Origin: Streptomyces showdoensis
Lineage (GTDB): Bacteria > Actinomycetota > Actinomycetes > Streptomycetales > Streptomycetaceae
Reading direction: 5' to 3'
NCBI RefSeq assembly: GCF_039535475.1
Contig: NZ_BAAAXG010000012.1
Coordinates: 434,001 to 498,000 of the forward strand
Length of the DNA stretch: 64,000 nucleotides
Shown here one piece after another: positions 38,301 to 45,825 of this stretch (its first letter is position 1; the number at the start of each line of letters is the position of its first letter). Both the position numbers and the translations under genes were made by a program. Below the pieces are notes generated by a model that saw nothing but the letters and a program-made list of their open reading frames with translations, did not search any database and was not told the origin of the DNA.

Positions 38301-40698
38301 CGGCGGCCTGTTCGTCGAGTTCGCCGAGTTCCATGGTGCGCGGGGTCATGACCTTGGCGGGGTGGTCGATGGGCGCCCGGCCGGCGACCACGTACCGCAG
38401 TCGGGGGTAGGCGGCGCGCAGCGCGGTCCACACCGCCCACATGCGGGACATCACGGGGGAGCCGCGGTACTGCGCCTGCTCGAAGGAGTCGAGCGCGAGC
38501 AGCAGCGGCGGGGCCGTCCCGCCGGCCGGTGTGGCGACGGCCCGCGCGACGAGTCCGGCGAGCTCGCGGGCGAGTTCCTGCTCGTGGGCGGAGGCGCGGG
38601 CGTGGAAGCCCGCCGAGTAGTCCCGGCCGAGGGTGGCCCGGGTCGCGGAGAGCTGGTAGAGCTCGTCGAGCTGGTTGCGCTCGCCGCGCTGTGCGGCGGC
38701 GGTCTCGCCGCACCGGTCGGCGAGGGCGTCGAACGCGGCCCGGTGGGCGGGGTACTGGATGCCGAGCTGCCGGGCGGCCTCGGCGAGCATCGTGGCGGGT
38801 TCCTGGATGGAGAGCGTGGGCCGCTCGAAGTCGATGTAGGCGAAGGGGAACCCCTCGGGCGCGGACTCGCGCAGGCTGTCCAGGAGGAACTTGGCGAGCA
38901 GGGTGCTCTTGCCGATGCCGCCGATGCCGTGGATGAGGACCGGGGGCTCGGCCGGTTCGGCGGGCAGCGCGAGATAGGAGCGCAGCGCGTCGAGTTCGCG
39001 GATCCGGCCGTGGAAGGTGCCCTCGACCAGGAGCCGCATCGGCTGCAGCAGCCGGGCCCGTTCGAGCCGCCGCTGGACCTCCTCGGCCTCGGGCAGCATG
39101 CCCTCGGTGCCGGGCACCTGACGGAGCCAGAGCACGGCCTGCAGGAGGTCGGACAGCTCCTCGACGCTCGGTTCGGAGCCGAGCGGCAGGGCGCCCCAGA
39201 GCAGGGCGGCGGCGGTCCGTTCGACGCGCGGGCCCTCGGGGAGCGCGTCGAAGTCGGCGGCGCCCAGGGCGGCCTGCGCCGCGGCGGGCCCGCTGAACCC
39301 CCGCAGGGCCGCCTCCCGCACCTCGGGCGTGAGCACCCAGCGCAGGGCGTGCTGCGAGGCGGCGAGCGCCGTGCAGTCGTCGACGAGCTCGGCGACGGCC
39401 CGGCCGGTGGCCCGCTCCTCGCCGGGCAGCCGCAGCAGCGCGGGGTCGAAGTCGTCGAGCAGGCAGGCCGCCTCGCGATAGGCGCGGCGCGTCTCGGACA
39501 CGGCCGGCACGGCGGGGGCGGCGGGGCTGCGCAGGGCCCGGCGCAGCGGGCCCGTGACGTCGCGGCCGGGGGCGAGGGCGAGATAGGTGCGGACGGTCTC
39601 CTCGACCGCCGTGCAGACCCGGCGCATGTAGCTGTCGGCGGGGTCCGCGGCCTCGGCGGCCCGCAGCACCTCGGCGACCGCCGTCTCCACGAGCGCGGGC
39701 CGCAGTTCCTCGTCCGGCGGTGTCGGCGACTCCCGGAAGAACTGCTCGAAGAACGCCCGCAGATCGTCCGCCTCGACCACCCGCGCGGTGTCGCGGACCT
39801 CGTTCTTGCGGATGTCGTACGGGAGTTGGCGCAGCGCGGTGGAGTAGCCGAGCAGCACGAGCCGGGGCACGGTCTGGGTCCGCACCGGCGTGTGCTCGTA
39901 GATCGCGAGGGCGAGCTTGCCGATGCAGTCCCAGACGTCGGAGTTCGGGTCGAGGGTGTCGCACTCGTCCAGGACCAGCCAGAAGCGCTCCTCGGCGGCG
40001 GTGGCGCGGCTGACGATCCGGTGCACGGCGTCGTCGATCGACGGAAGTGGATCGTTCAACCGTGTGGGGTTCAACGGAACTCCGTCGGTGCCCGGCTCCG
40101 ACACGAACTCGTCGAGCCGCCCGACCAGCCGCGCCGCCGTCGTCGTCCGCGTCAGCGTCACCCGCACCGGACGGAACCCGCAGTGCTGCCCCAGATGACG
40201 GATCAGGTGGTACGTGTACGAGCGCCCGCTGTCCGGCTCCCCGTCCACCACCAGGACCGTCTGCTCCGGATCGGCCACGAAGAGCCGCAGCTTCTCGCGC
40301 AGCTCCGCCCGGTCGATGAAGACCGCCGTGCCGTCCCGGAGCACCACCGTCGAGAAGGGGTCCCGCTCGGAGTGCGCGACCTCCTCGTCCTCCCGCAGCC
40401 GCCCGAGCAGCGACCGGAGCTCCGTCCCCCGGCCGGCCGCGTCCTTGGCGTCGAGCCGGTCGAGCGAATCGAGCCGGGCCAGGGCGGCCAGCAGCCGCCG
40501 CTGCTGCCCGATGTCCTTGCGGGCCGCCCCCACGATCCGGCGCGCGTTCTCGTCCCGGTCCGGGGTGAGCGGCAGGTCCGCCACGAAGATCTTGCTGAGG
40601 GCGCTGCGCAGCAGCCCTCTCCGGGGGTCGGGGTTGTCGAGAAGGTGGTCCCGCACCCAGCTGGTGACGAGGCCCCACTCCGTCTCGGTGAGAGGCAT
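35302..40698 (-). CDS. STAND-type ATPase with helical repeats fused to a trypsin-like protease
   Basis: 1798 residues. N-terminal helical domain (ETEWGLVTSWVRDHLLDNPD), possibly an effector-associated adaptor. First ATPase-like domain about 140-330 with a weak P-loop (VVDGEPDSGRSYTY) and FWLVLDECDTL. Second, canonical P-loop near 587-600 (IHGIGGIGKSTLL) with LLLALDSFEQ and the downstream GGHPLSLKLA typical of STAND/NB-ARC proteins. Alpha-helical TPR-like repeats about 1000-1250. An alanine/proline linker. A C-terminal trypsin domain with H1600 (TNHHVV), LDYAIM and S1729 (GGSSGSP). ATG at 40698. Read together: a sensor that oligomerises on ATP and switches on its own protease. Confidence 0.85.
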   Translation of the reverse strand: MPLTETEWGLVTSWVRDHLLDNPDPRRGLLRSALSKIFVADLPLTPDRDENARRIVGAARKDIGQQRRLLAALARLDSLDRLDAKDAAGRGTELRSLLGRLREDEEVAHSERDPFSTVVLRDGTAVFIDRAELREKLRLFVADPEQTVLVVDGEPDSGRSYTYHLIRHLGQHCGFRPVRVTLTRTTTAARLVGRLDEFVSEPGTDGVPLNPTRLNDPLPSIDDAVHRIVSRATAAEERFWLVLDECDTLDPNSDVWDCIGKLALAIYEHTPVRTQTVPRLVLLGYSTALRQLPYDIRKNEVRDTARVVEADDLRAFFEQFFRESPTPPDEELRPALVETAVAEVLRAAEAADPADSYMRRVCTAVEETVRTYLALAPGRDVTGPLRRALRSPAAPAVPAVSETRRAYREAACLLDDFDPALLRLPGEERATGRAVAELVDDCTALAASQHALRWVLTPEVREAALRGFSGPAAAQAALGAADFDALPEGPRVERTAAALLWGALPLGSEPSVEELSDLLQAVLWLRQVPGTEGMLPEAEEVQRRLERARLLQPMRLLVEGTFHGRIRELDALRSYLALPAEPAEPPVLIHGIGGIGKSTLLAKFLLDSLRESAPEGFPFAYIDFERPTLSIQEPATMLAEAARQLGIQYPAHRAAFDALADRCGETAAAQRGERNQLDELYQLSATRATLGRDYSAGFHARASAHEQELARELAGLVARAVATPAGGTAPPLLLALDSFEQAQYRGSPVMSRMWAVWTALRAAYPRLRYVVAGRAPIDHPAKVMTPRTMELGELDEQAAVELLMSSGVDEEDVARSLYDRVGGHPLSLKLAARTAVVLGEESESLGELLTTLPSRRRYFHHKVDQMLIQGTLYDRILKHIADDSVRALVQAGLALRLITPELVREVLAEPAGLSIGSATEAGMLFGRLTSRLDLMESAGPQAIRHRADLRTIMLRLSDSARTDLMRAVDTRAVAYYAAREGPSARAEEIYHRLRLGENPRAVELRWEPGVESYLVGADHDMSPRSAAFLLGRIGGHVPDQIMAEADQEDWERIAAREVEDLLTQGYVEAAAERLAERQPWTPCSRLHALLVETLARSGRAADARDAADRAVDRAEEAGCAETRLELLQLSARLAQDAGDFADADRSLQEAESLAAGLGLPYESMGVLVARSRLAVVADEGSDETDRRLARTLRGIPDEALAQQPALARAAAASAGRVDPHVLEHTLRLVGLPGDDEAVVAALTRWIDTAMADEPQLREPLRRILASAAAGAGADDRAEPRPLPAPPAVTGAPAGATTRATADALADATTAAATVPPPTAAPASSSSASAVHALPHAQVEYALREALRHGTLDSLARRALTLRDRSGDLLLGVVAAMDAGTPAPAPGRPHGFGTRLDGEPGRPLAGLAPPPDSAQAAWRTVPYLTDEELLRVQSAAVEAGLADTELRPKLFAGTTRHFRAGLPLQRTPFEQIRSDLRTVNRVERLIDGTVPLEVWLRNALTMTVQPGPVAVFQRALDDVSRDAAGEPELPVDFLPAEFKEEIVFRDDTVPFEFLQGGFLAGAAVARISVPPYQSGAPLQPAYPHAGTGWLIAPGLLVTNHHVVTARTRTPGTPRALVADDDLQLQVRNSRSRFDYGSDETETEEATAGALIAWDEALDYAIMRLTAVQPGRPVLRVSTVPLASVGGEPVAVNIIQHPGGRPKRVALRNNLVYQADEKDVVYFTDTRGGSSGSPVLDDGWTVVALHRGTKRIEEVDFQGRATAFVNVGTQMSRVLAHLRENRPEVYEEIMAAQTALFEQP

Positions 40699-40809
40699 GG
40701 CTCACCTGCCCGCCGTCCTTGCGCCGAATGAGGACGGACTTCCCTGCCATCCTCTCCCCGGCCCCGCGGCGCCGCAATCGCTGCCGGGCCCGGGGCGTCC
40801 GGGGCGCGC

Positions 40810-41671
40810 TCAGCCCTGCATCACGATGTCCTCGAAGCTCTCCAGCCGGCGCCAGCGCTCCTCCGGCGACCGGGTCGGCGGCATCAGGTCGACGTCCGGC
40901 AGCGGCCCGAACTCCAGCTCCGTGATCTCCGCGACGTCCGAGACCGGCACCTGGTACGTGCGGTACGGCCCCAGCGGCGGCGGCGCGCCCGCCGTCGCCC
41001 CGGCCAGCGCCCGCTCCGCGTCCCTGCTGAGGTCGGGGCTCTGGTCGAGCACGTACGCGGTCGAGGCCAGCGCCCCGTCCTGCATGAAGGCGGCCACCTT
41101 CCAGAACCGCAGCGGCACCTGGATGCCCCGGTACGGCGGGTCGGAGTCCTGGAGCACCGGCCCGGTGAGCACCACCAGCTTCCGGTCGTACTCGGCCGCG
41201 TGGTCCAGCAGGTAGTTCTCCAGGCCCTGCCACAGCTGCTTGCCCTGGTTGAACACGTCCGCCTGCGGCGCCGCGTTGGTGAAGTGGAAGGTGTCCGTGT
41301 TCGCCGCGTCCGCCTCGCCCGCCGCGCCCCACACCGGGTCGAGCCGCCGGACCAGGTGTCCCCCGGTCCAGGCTGTTGTTGCGGTAGACGTCGTCCCCGG
41401 TCTGCTGCTCCTGCGGCAGCCGCGGGTCGAACAGCCAGACGTCCTCGCGGGGGACGTCCTCCAGGAGCCGGGCCCCCTCGATGCAGACGCCGGTCGAGGC
41501 GGCGAGCCGCCGGTCGGGCCGGAAGACGACGCTGAAGTGCGTGTACGGCAGGACCACGGTCTCGACGGAGGCGCGCACCGGCAGCGGAAGGGGCACCACG
41601 GGACCCAGGAAGGCCTCGTCGTAACCGGGGCGGTCGTCGAGCCGGTCGTGCCGGGAATCGCTTGGGTTCAT
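40810..41671 (-). pseudogene. EndoG-like DNA/RNA non-specific endonuclease, frameshifted at a G5 run
   Basis: ATG at 41671 opens a frame with VVLPYTHFSVVFRPDRRLAA, VWLFDPRLPQEQQ and VYRNNSLDRG, then shifts at a run of five G (41360-41364). With four G the sequence reads DRGHLVRRLDPVWG, restoring the DRGH catalytic motif of the NucA/EndoG family, and goes on as NTDTFHFTNAAPQ to 40810 (286 residues). The enzyme would degrade DNA and RNA with a metal ion. No signal peptide, so it acts inside the cell. First gene of the minus-strand set with the STAND-protease (111 bases on). Broken as read. Confidence 0.8.
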
Positions 41672-41778
41672 ACGATGTAAGTACCGCGCGGGGGAGGGCT
41701 GCCCACGGCACCGGCCCCGCAGGCACTCGAACAGACGCCCCCCCGGTGCCCCCTCGCCCCGTCCAAGGAGGCACCACC

Positions 41779-42585
41779 ATGCCCACCGGACTCTCCCTGC
41801 ACGTCGGACTGAACAGAGTCGATCCCGACCGCTACGACGGCTGGGACGGCACCCTCGTGGCCTGCGAGAACGACGCCCGCGACATGGCGAGGATCGCCAC
41901 CGCCGCCGGCTTCTCGCCCACCGTCCTGCTCACCGAGGAGGGCACCGTCGACCGGATCACCGCCGCGCTGCGCGAGGCGGCCGACAAGCTCGCGGGCGGC
42001 GACATCCTGCTCTTCAGCTACTCGGGCCACGGCGGCCAGGTCCCGGACGTGACCGGCGGGGACCACGAACCCGACAAGCGCGACGAGACCCTCGTCTTCT
42101 ACGACCGCCAGTTCCTCGACGACGAGGTCCACCAGGAGTTCCTGCGCTTCGACGACGGCGTCCGCATCATCACCTTCTTCGACTGCTGCCACAGCGGCAC
42201 CAGCATCGAGCTGCCGGGCGCGGCGGACGGCGCCGGGCGCTACGTGCCCGAGCCCAAGCAGATCGAGCTCTACGAGCGCGACCGGGACTTCTACGACGAG
42301 CTCCAGCGCTCGCTCGCCAAGGCGGCGGCCTCGGGCAATGGCGCGGGACCCCCGGTCATCCTCGTCTCCGCCTGCCAGGACAACCAGGTCGCCGCCGACG
42401 GGGACGTCAACGGAGCCTTCACCGAGGCGCTCCTCGACGTCTGGCGCGACGGCGCCTTCAAGGGCGACTACCGCACCTTCCACCGGGCGATCCAGGGCAA
42501 GCTGCCGCCCAGCCAGAGCCCCAACCTCTACACGACCGGCTCACCCACGGAGGCGTTCCTGGGCCAGAAACCCCTCACGGTCTGA
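41779..42585 (+). CDS. metacaspase (caspase-like cysteine peptidase, C14)
   Basis: 268 residues, cytoplasmic, a single caspase domain. The dyad is clear: H84 in SYSGHGGQV and C137 in FFDCCHSGTS. The N-terminus GLSLHVGLNRVD, LVACENDARDMARIA and DILLFSYSGHGG follow the p20 pattern. The C-terminal part (VILVSACQDNQVAADGDVNG, FTEALLDVW) is the p10-like unit. AAGGAGG precedes the ATG by 8 bases. It is divergent from the nuclease gene with about 110 bases between. Metacaspases cleave after Arg/Lys. Context suggests it belongs to the same module as the STAND-protease and the nuclease. Confidence 0.92.
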   Translation: MPTGLSLHVGLNRVDPDRYDGWDGTLVACENDARDMARIATAAGFSPTVLLTEEGTVDRITAALREAADKLAGGDILLFSYSGHGGQVPDVTGGDHEPDKRDETLVFYDRQFLDDEVHQEFLRFDDGVRIITFFDCCHSGTSIELPGAADGAGRYVPEPKQIELYERDRDFYDELQRSLAKAAASGNGAGPPVILVSACQDNQVAADGDVNGAFTEALLDVWRDGAFKGDYRTFHRAIQGKLPPSQSPNLYTTGSPTEAFLGQKPLTV

Positions 42586-42619
42586 GCACGGCCCGGGCCG
42601 CCCCCCGGGCCCCCGGGGG

Positions 42620-45598
42620 TCACGGCCGGAGCGCGGTCGCCAGCTGGGCGCGCGAGCGCACGTCCAGCTTCTGGTAGATCCGCGTCAGCCGCGCCTCCAC
42701 CGTCTTCACGCTCAGATACAGCTTCGCCGCCGCCTCCTGGTTGCTGGCCCCCTGCCCGACCAGCCGGGCCAGGCGCAGCTCCGCCTCGGTCAGCGAGGAC
42801 AGCGCGGGAAGCGCCTCCTCGCCCACCGGGGCCTCACCCACCGGGCCGGCCGGCGTCTCGCTCGTCAGCGCGAGCCACGGCGCCGCCCCGGCCCGCTCGA
42901 ACACCCCGGCCGCCGCCTGCAGCGCGCCCTGCGCCGCCGACCGGCGCCGGCGCCTGCGCTCGACCCGGGCCAGCGCCACCAGCGCCCGGCCCCGCTCCAG
43001 CGGCAGCCCCGCCCGGGCGAAGCGCTCCGCCGTACGGGTGAGCAGCTCGGCCGCCTCGTCCGTCCGGCCCTCCGCCGCCAGGCACAGCGCGTACGCCCGG
43101 TCGCAGCCCAGCAGCACCGAGGTCCGCCCGAGCCGCTCCGCCACCGGCCGCACCTCCGCGAGGACCGCCGCGGCCTCCTCGACGGCGTCGTGCGCGAGCA
43201 GCGCCTCCGCCAGCTCCTCGTGCCAGCGCAGCATCGACGGGTCGACCGTGGACTGGGCGCGCTCGTTCGCCTCCACCCGGCGCAGCGTCTCCAGCGCGGC
43301 GGCGACGTCCCCGTTGACCAACTGGACCCGGCCCAGCGCGTACAGGCTGCGGGAGAGGAAGACCCGGTCGCCCTCCTCCTCCGAGGCCTGGACGCTGCGC
43401 CGGGCATAGCTCGCCGCCCGGCCGAAACTGCCCCCGGCGGTCTCCGCGAGCGCGAGGGCGTACCACGCCGGCCCGGGGGACAGGCCCGCCTCCAGGGTGA
43501 GCGCCAGCGACTGGCCCGCGTGCGCCAGCGCCGCGGAGCAGGGCCCCAGCCGGGACTCGATCTCCGCCAGCGTGCTGAGCAGCTCGATGGTGTCCTCGAC
43601 GGAGCCGCGCCGCTGCACCAGCGGGAGCAGCGCGTTCAGCTGGTCCCGGGCGTCCACGAGCCGCCCGTCGAAAAGGGCGTGACGGATGGTCAGGATCTGG
43701 GCCGCGTTGCGGATCCCGGCCGGCCGCTCGGCCGTCTCCAGCGCCCGCGCCTGCGCCAGCACCCCGTCCGCGTCCGAGGAGCCCAGCGCCCGCTCCATCC
43801 GCGCCTGCACGGTCAGGGCCTGCGCCGCCGTCCGCGGATCGCCCATCGAGGCGGCGAGCGCGGCCGACTCCATCGCCGCGGCCCGCGAGCGCAGCGGATC
43901 GCCGTCCGCCAGCACGTACTTGACGGCGAGCCGGAGCTGCACCGCCGCCCGCAGCGCGGTGTCGCCCTCGGAGTCCTCCATGGCGTGCACGTACATCTCG
44001 TCGAGCCCGGTCAGGCCCTGCCCGGCCGTGTCCAGGACGGCGAGCCGCGCCCGCACCCGGTCGGCGGGCCCGGCGTCGCGGGCCAGCAGGTCCGTCGCCG
44101 CCCGCATGGCGAGATCGGCGCGCGCCGCGCGGGCCGCCTCCTCGGCGGCGTCGACCAGCCGGGCGATCCGCCGCGGTCCGTACTGCCCGGGCGTCGACTC
44201 GGCGGCCAGCAGGGCGAGTTCGGCGGCCAGTCCGCGGTTGCCGCGCCCGCGGGCCAGGTCCGCCGCCGCCCCGACCGCGGCGGCCAGCTCCTCGTCCGGG
44301 GCGTCGGTGGCGAGCGCCCGGTGCCGCACCGCCTCGACCGGGTCGTCGACGACCTGCGCCAAGGCCGCGTGCCCCGCGCTGCGCTCCGCCCAGCAGGCGT
44401 CGTGCACCAGGGTGGAGGGCAGCAGCCCGGCGGTGAACGCGACCGTGCCGTCCTCGGCGAGCGACACCAGTCCGGCCCGCTCCGCCGCCGCCAGGTCCGC
44501 CTCCGCGTTGGGGCGCCCGGCGCGGCGGACCAGCGCCGCCGTGGGGCGCAGGGCGAGCGCCGCCAGGAGCAGCGTCTCGCGCACGTCCGGCGGTGCGGCT
44601 CCCAGCAGTTGCCGGGCCAAGTCCCGGGCCCGGCCGGACAGCGTGAGCGCCTCCGCGTGGTGCACCGGCGTACGGGCGTCGGCGAGCGAACGGCCCACGG
44701 CGAGCGCGAGGCGCGGATTGCCGCCGCTCGCCTTGTGGATGCGCCCGGCCATCCGCGAGGGCAGCCGGTGGTGGATGAGGAGTTCGGCGATCTCGTCGGC
44801 GTGCAGCGGCGGCACGAGCAGCACGTCCGCCTCGGACGGCACCCACAGGTGCGTGTCGTGCGGGTCCTGCGTGCCGTACGCCTCGTACGCCTCCGGCGTC
44901 TCCACCGAGACCACCCGCAGCGCGGGCGGCGCCAGGTGCAGGGCGAACCGGAGCAGATCGGCGCTGTCGGGGTCGATGTGCTGCACGCCGTCGACGACGA
45001 GCAGCGCGGGGCCGCAGGCGGTGAGCGCCCGCAGGATCCGGGCGATCCCGAGCCGCAGCGCGATCGGGTCCCAGCCGCCGTCGTGCAGCGGGGCCTCGCG
45101 GCAGAGCATGGCGACGGCGGTCCGCTGCGGGCCCGGCAGCGCGTCGAACACGCCGGACGGGGAGGCGCCGAGCGGACCGGGGGCGGCCGCCGGGAGGCCG
45201 GCGAGCGCGGTTCCGTACGCGGGAGTGGAGCCGTCGTGCAGGGGGAGGCGCGGCTCCGGGAGCCCGGCGTCCTCGTCGGTGCCGGACGGTGTGCCGGGCA
45301 GGGGGCCGGGCGCCGCCTCCGCCCCGGCGGGAGCGGGCCAGCTGACGGTGGCCGCGACCGAGGCCACCAGGGCGGCCGCGGCCGCGCCGGGTATGTCGCG
45401 GTCGGCGGGGAGGGTGGCCAGCCACAGCACGGTCTCGCCGCGTGCCTCCGCGCGGGCCGCCGCGGCCAGGGCGACCTCGGTCTTGCCGACTCCGGCCGGC
45501 CCGGTGAGCAGCGCCCGGCCCCGTGACTGCAGCACGCGTTCCAGGCGGGCGAGGAGTTCCTCCCGGCCGACGGGCGGCGCCGGTGGCGCTGTCGTCAT
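42620..45598 (-). CDS. LuxR-family regulator with N-terminal ATPase (LAL type)
   Basis: 992 residues. ATP-binding domain with a P-loop (GPAGVGKTE, near residues 33-41) and a Walker-B-like LLVVDGVQHIDPDSADLL. A long alpha-helical TPR-like middle. A C-terminal LuxR helix-turn-helix (LTEAELRLARLVGQGASNQE, then LYLSVKTVEARLTRIYQKLD) that binds DNA. LAL proteins usually activate neighbouring metabolic genes, using ATP as a switch. ATG 45598 with GGAGGG upstream. Its end converges with the metacaspase gene (34 bases apart), so it is not co-transcribed with it. Target unknown. Confidence 0.9.
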   Translation of the reverse strand: MTTAPPAPPVGREELLARLERVLQSRGRALLTGPAGVGKTEVALAAAARAEARGETVLWLATLPADRDIPGAAAAALVASVAATVSWPAPAGAEAAPGPLPGTPSGTDEDAGLPEPRLPLHDGSTPAYGTALAGLPAAAPGPLGASPSGVFDALPGPQRTAVAMLCREAPLHDGGWDPIALRLGIARILRALTACGPALLVVDGVQHIDPDSADLLRFALHLAPPALRVVSVETPEAYEAYGTQDPHDTHLWVPSEADVLLVPPLHADEIAELLIHHRLPSRMAGRIHKASGGNPRLALAVGRSLADARTPVHHAEALTLSGRARDLARQLLGAAPPDVRETLLLAALALRPTAALVRRAGRPNAEADLAAAERAGLVSLAEDGTVAFTAGLLPSTLVHDACWAERSAGHAALAQVVDDPVEAVRHRALATDAPDEELAAAVGAAADLARGRGNRGLAAELALLAAESTPGQYGPRRIARLVDAAEEAARAARADLAMRAATDLLARDAGPADRVRARLAVLDTAGQGLTGLDEMYVHAMEDSEGDTALRAAVQLRLAVKYVLADGDPLRSRAAAMESAALAASMGDPRTAAQALTVQARMERALGSSDADGVLAQARALETAERPAGIRNAAQILTIRHALFDGRLVDARDQLNALLPLVQRRGSVEDTIELLSTLAEIESRLGPCSAALAHAGQSLALTLEAGLSPGPAWYALALAETAGGSFGRAASYARRSVQASEEEGDRVFLSRSLYALGRVQLVNGDVAAALETLRRVEANERAQSTVDPSMLRWHEELAEALLAHDAVEEAAAVLAEVRPVAERLGRTSVLLGCDRAYALCLAAEGRTDEAAELLTRTAERFARAGLPLERGRALVALARVERRRRRRSAAQGALQAAAGVFERAGAAPWLALTSETPAGPVGEAPVGEEALPALSSLTEAELRLARLVGQGASNQEAAAKLYLSVKTVEARLTRIYQKLDVRSRAQLATALRP

Positions 45599-45738
45599 GC
45601 TTCCACCACCCTCCGGCCCGCGGGACCCGGCCCGTGAGCCCCGTTGCGCAGAGAATACGGAGCCTGTCGCCCCAGTCCAGGCCCCATGTCCGGCATACGG
45701 ACAGCGGGCTCCGGTCGACGGTCCGTCACCGGCACCAG

Positions 45739-45770
45739 GAAGCGCCCGTGGTGTAGACCACGGGCGCTTC
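45739..45770. terminator. terminator, perfect 14-bp stem
   Basis: GAAGCGCCCGTGGT, loop GTAG, ACCACGGGCGCTTC. It follows the subtilase gene on the minus strand and separates it from the LAL gene. Confidence 0.9.
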
Positions 45771-45825
45771 GCTGACCAGCGGTGATGCTGGTGTGGGGGG
45801 TGATTCTGAAAAGAACCCGAGTGAT

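Noticed and set aside
34465..40731. Very long plus-strand open frame opposite the STAND-protease gene
   Set aside because: Low-complexity translation without domains; the minus strand has P-loops and a trypsin triad.
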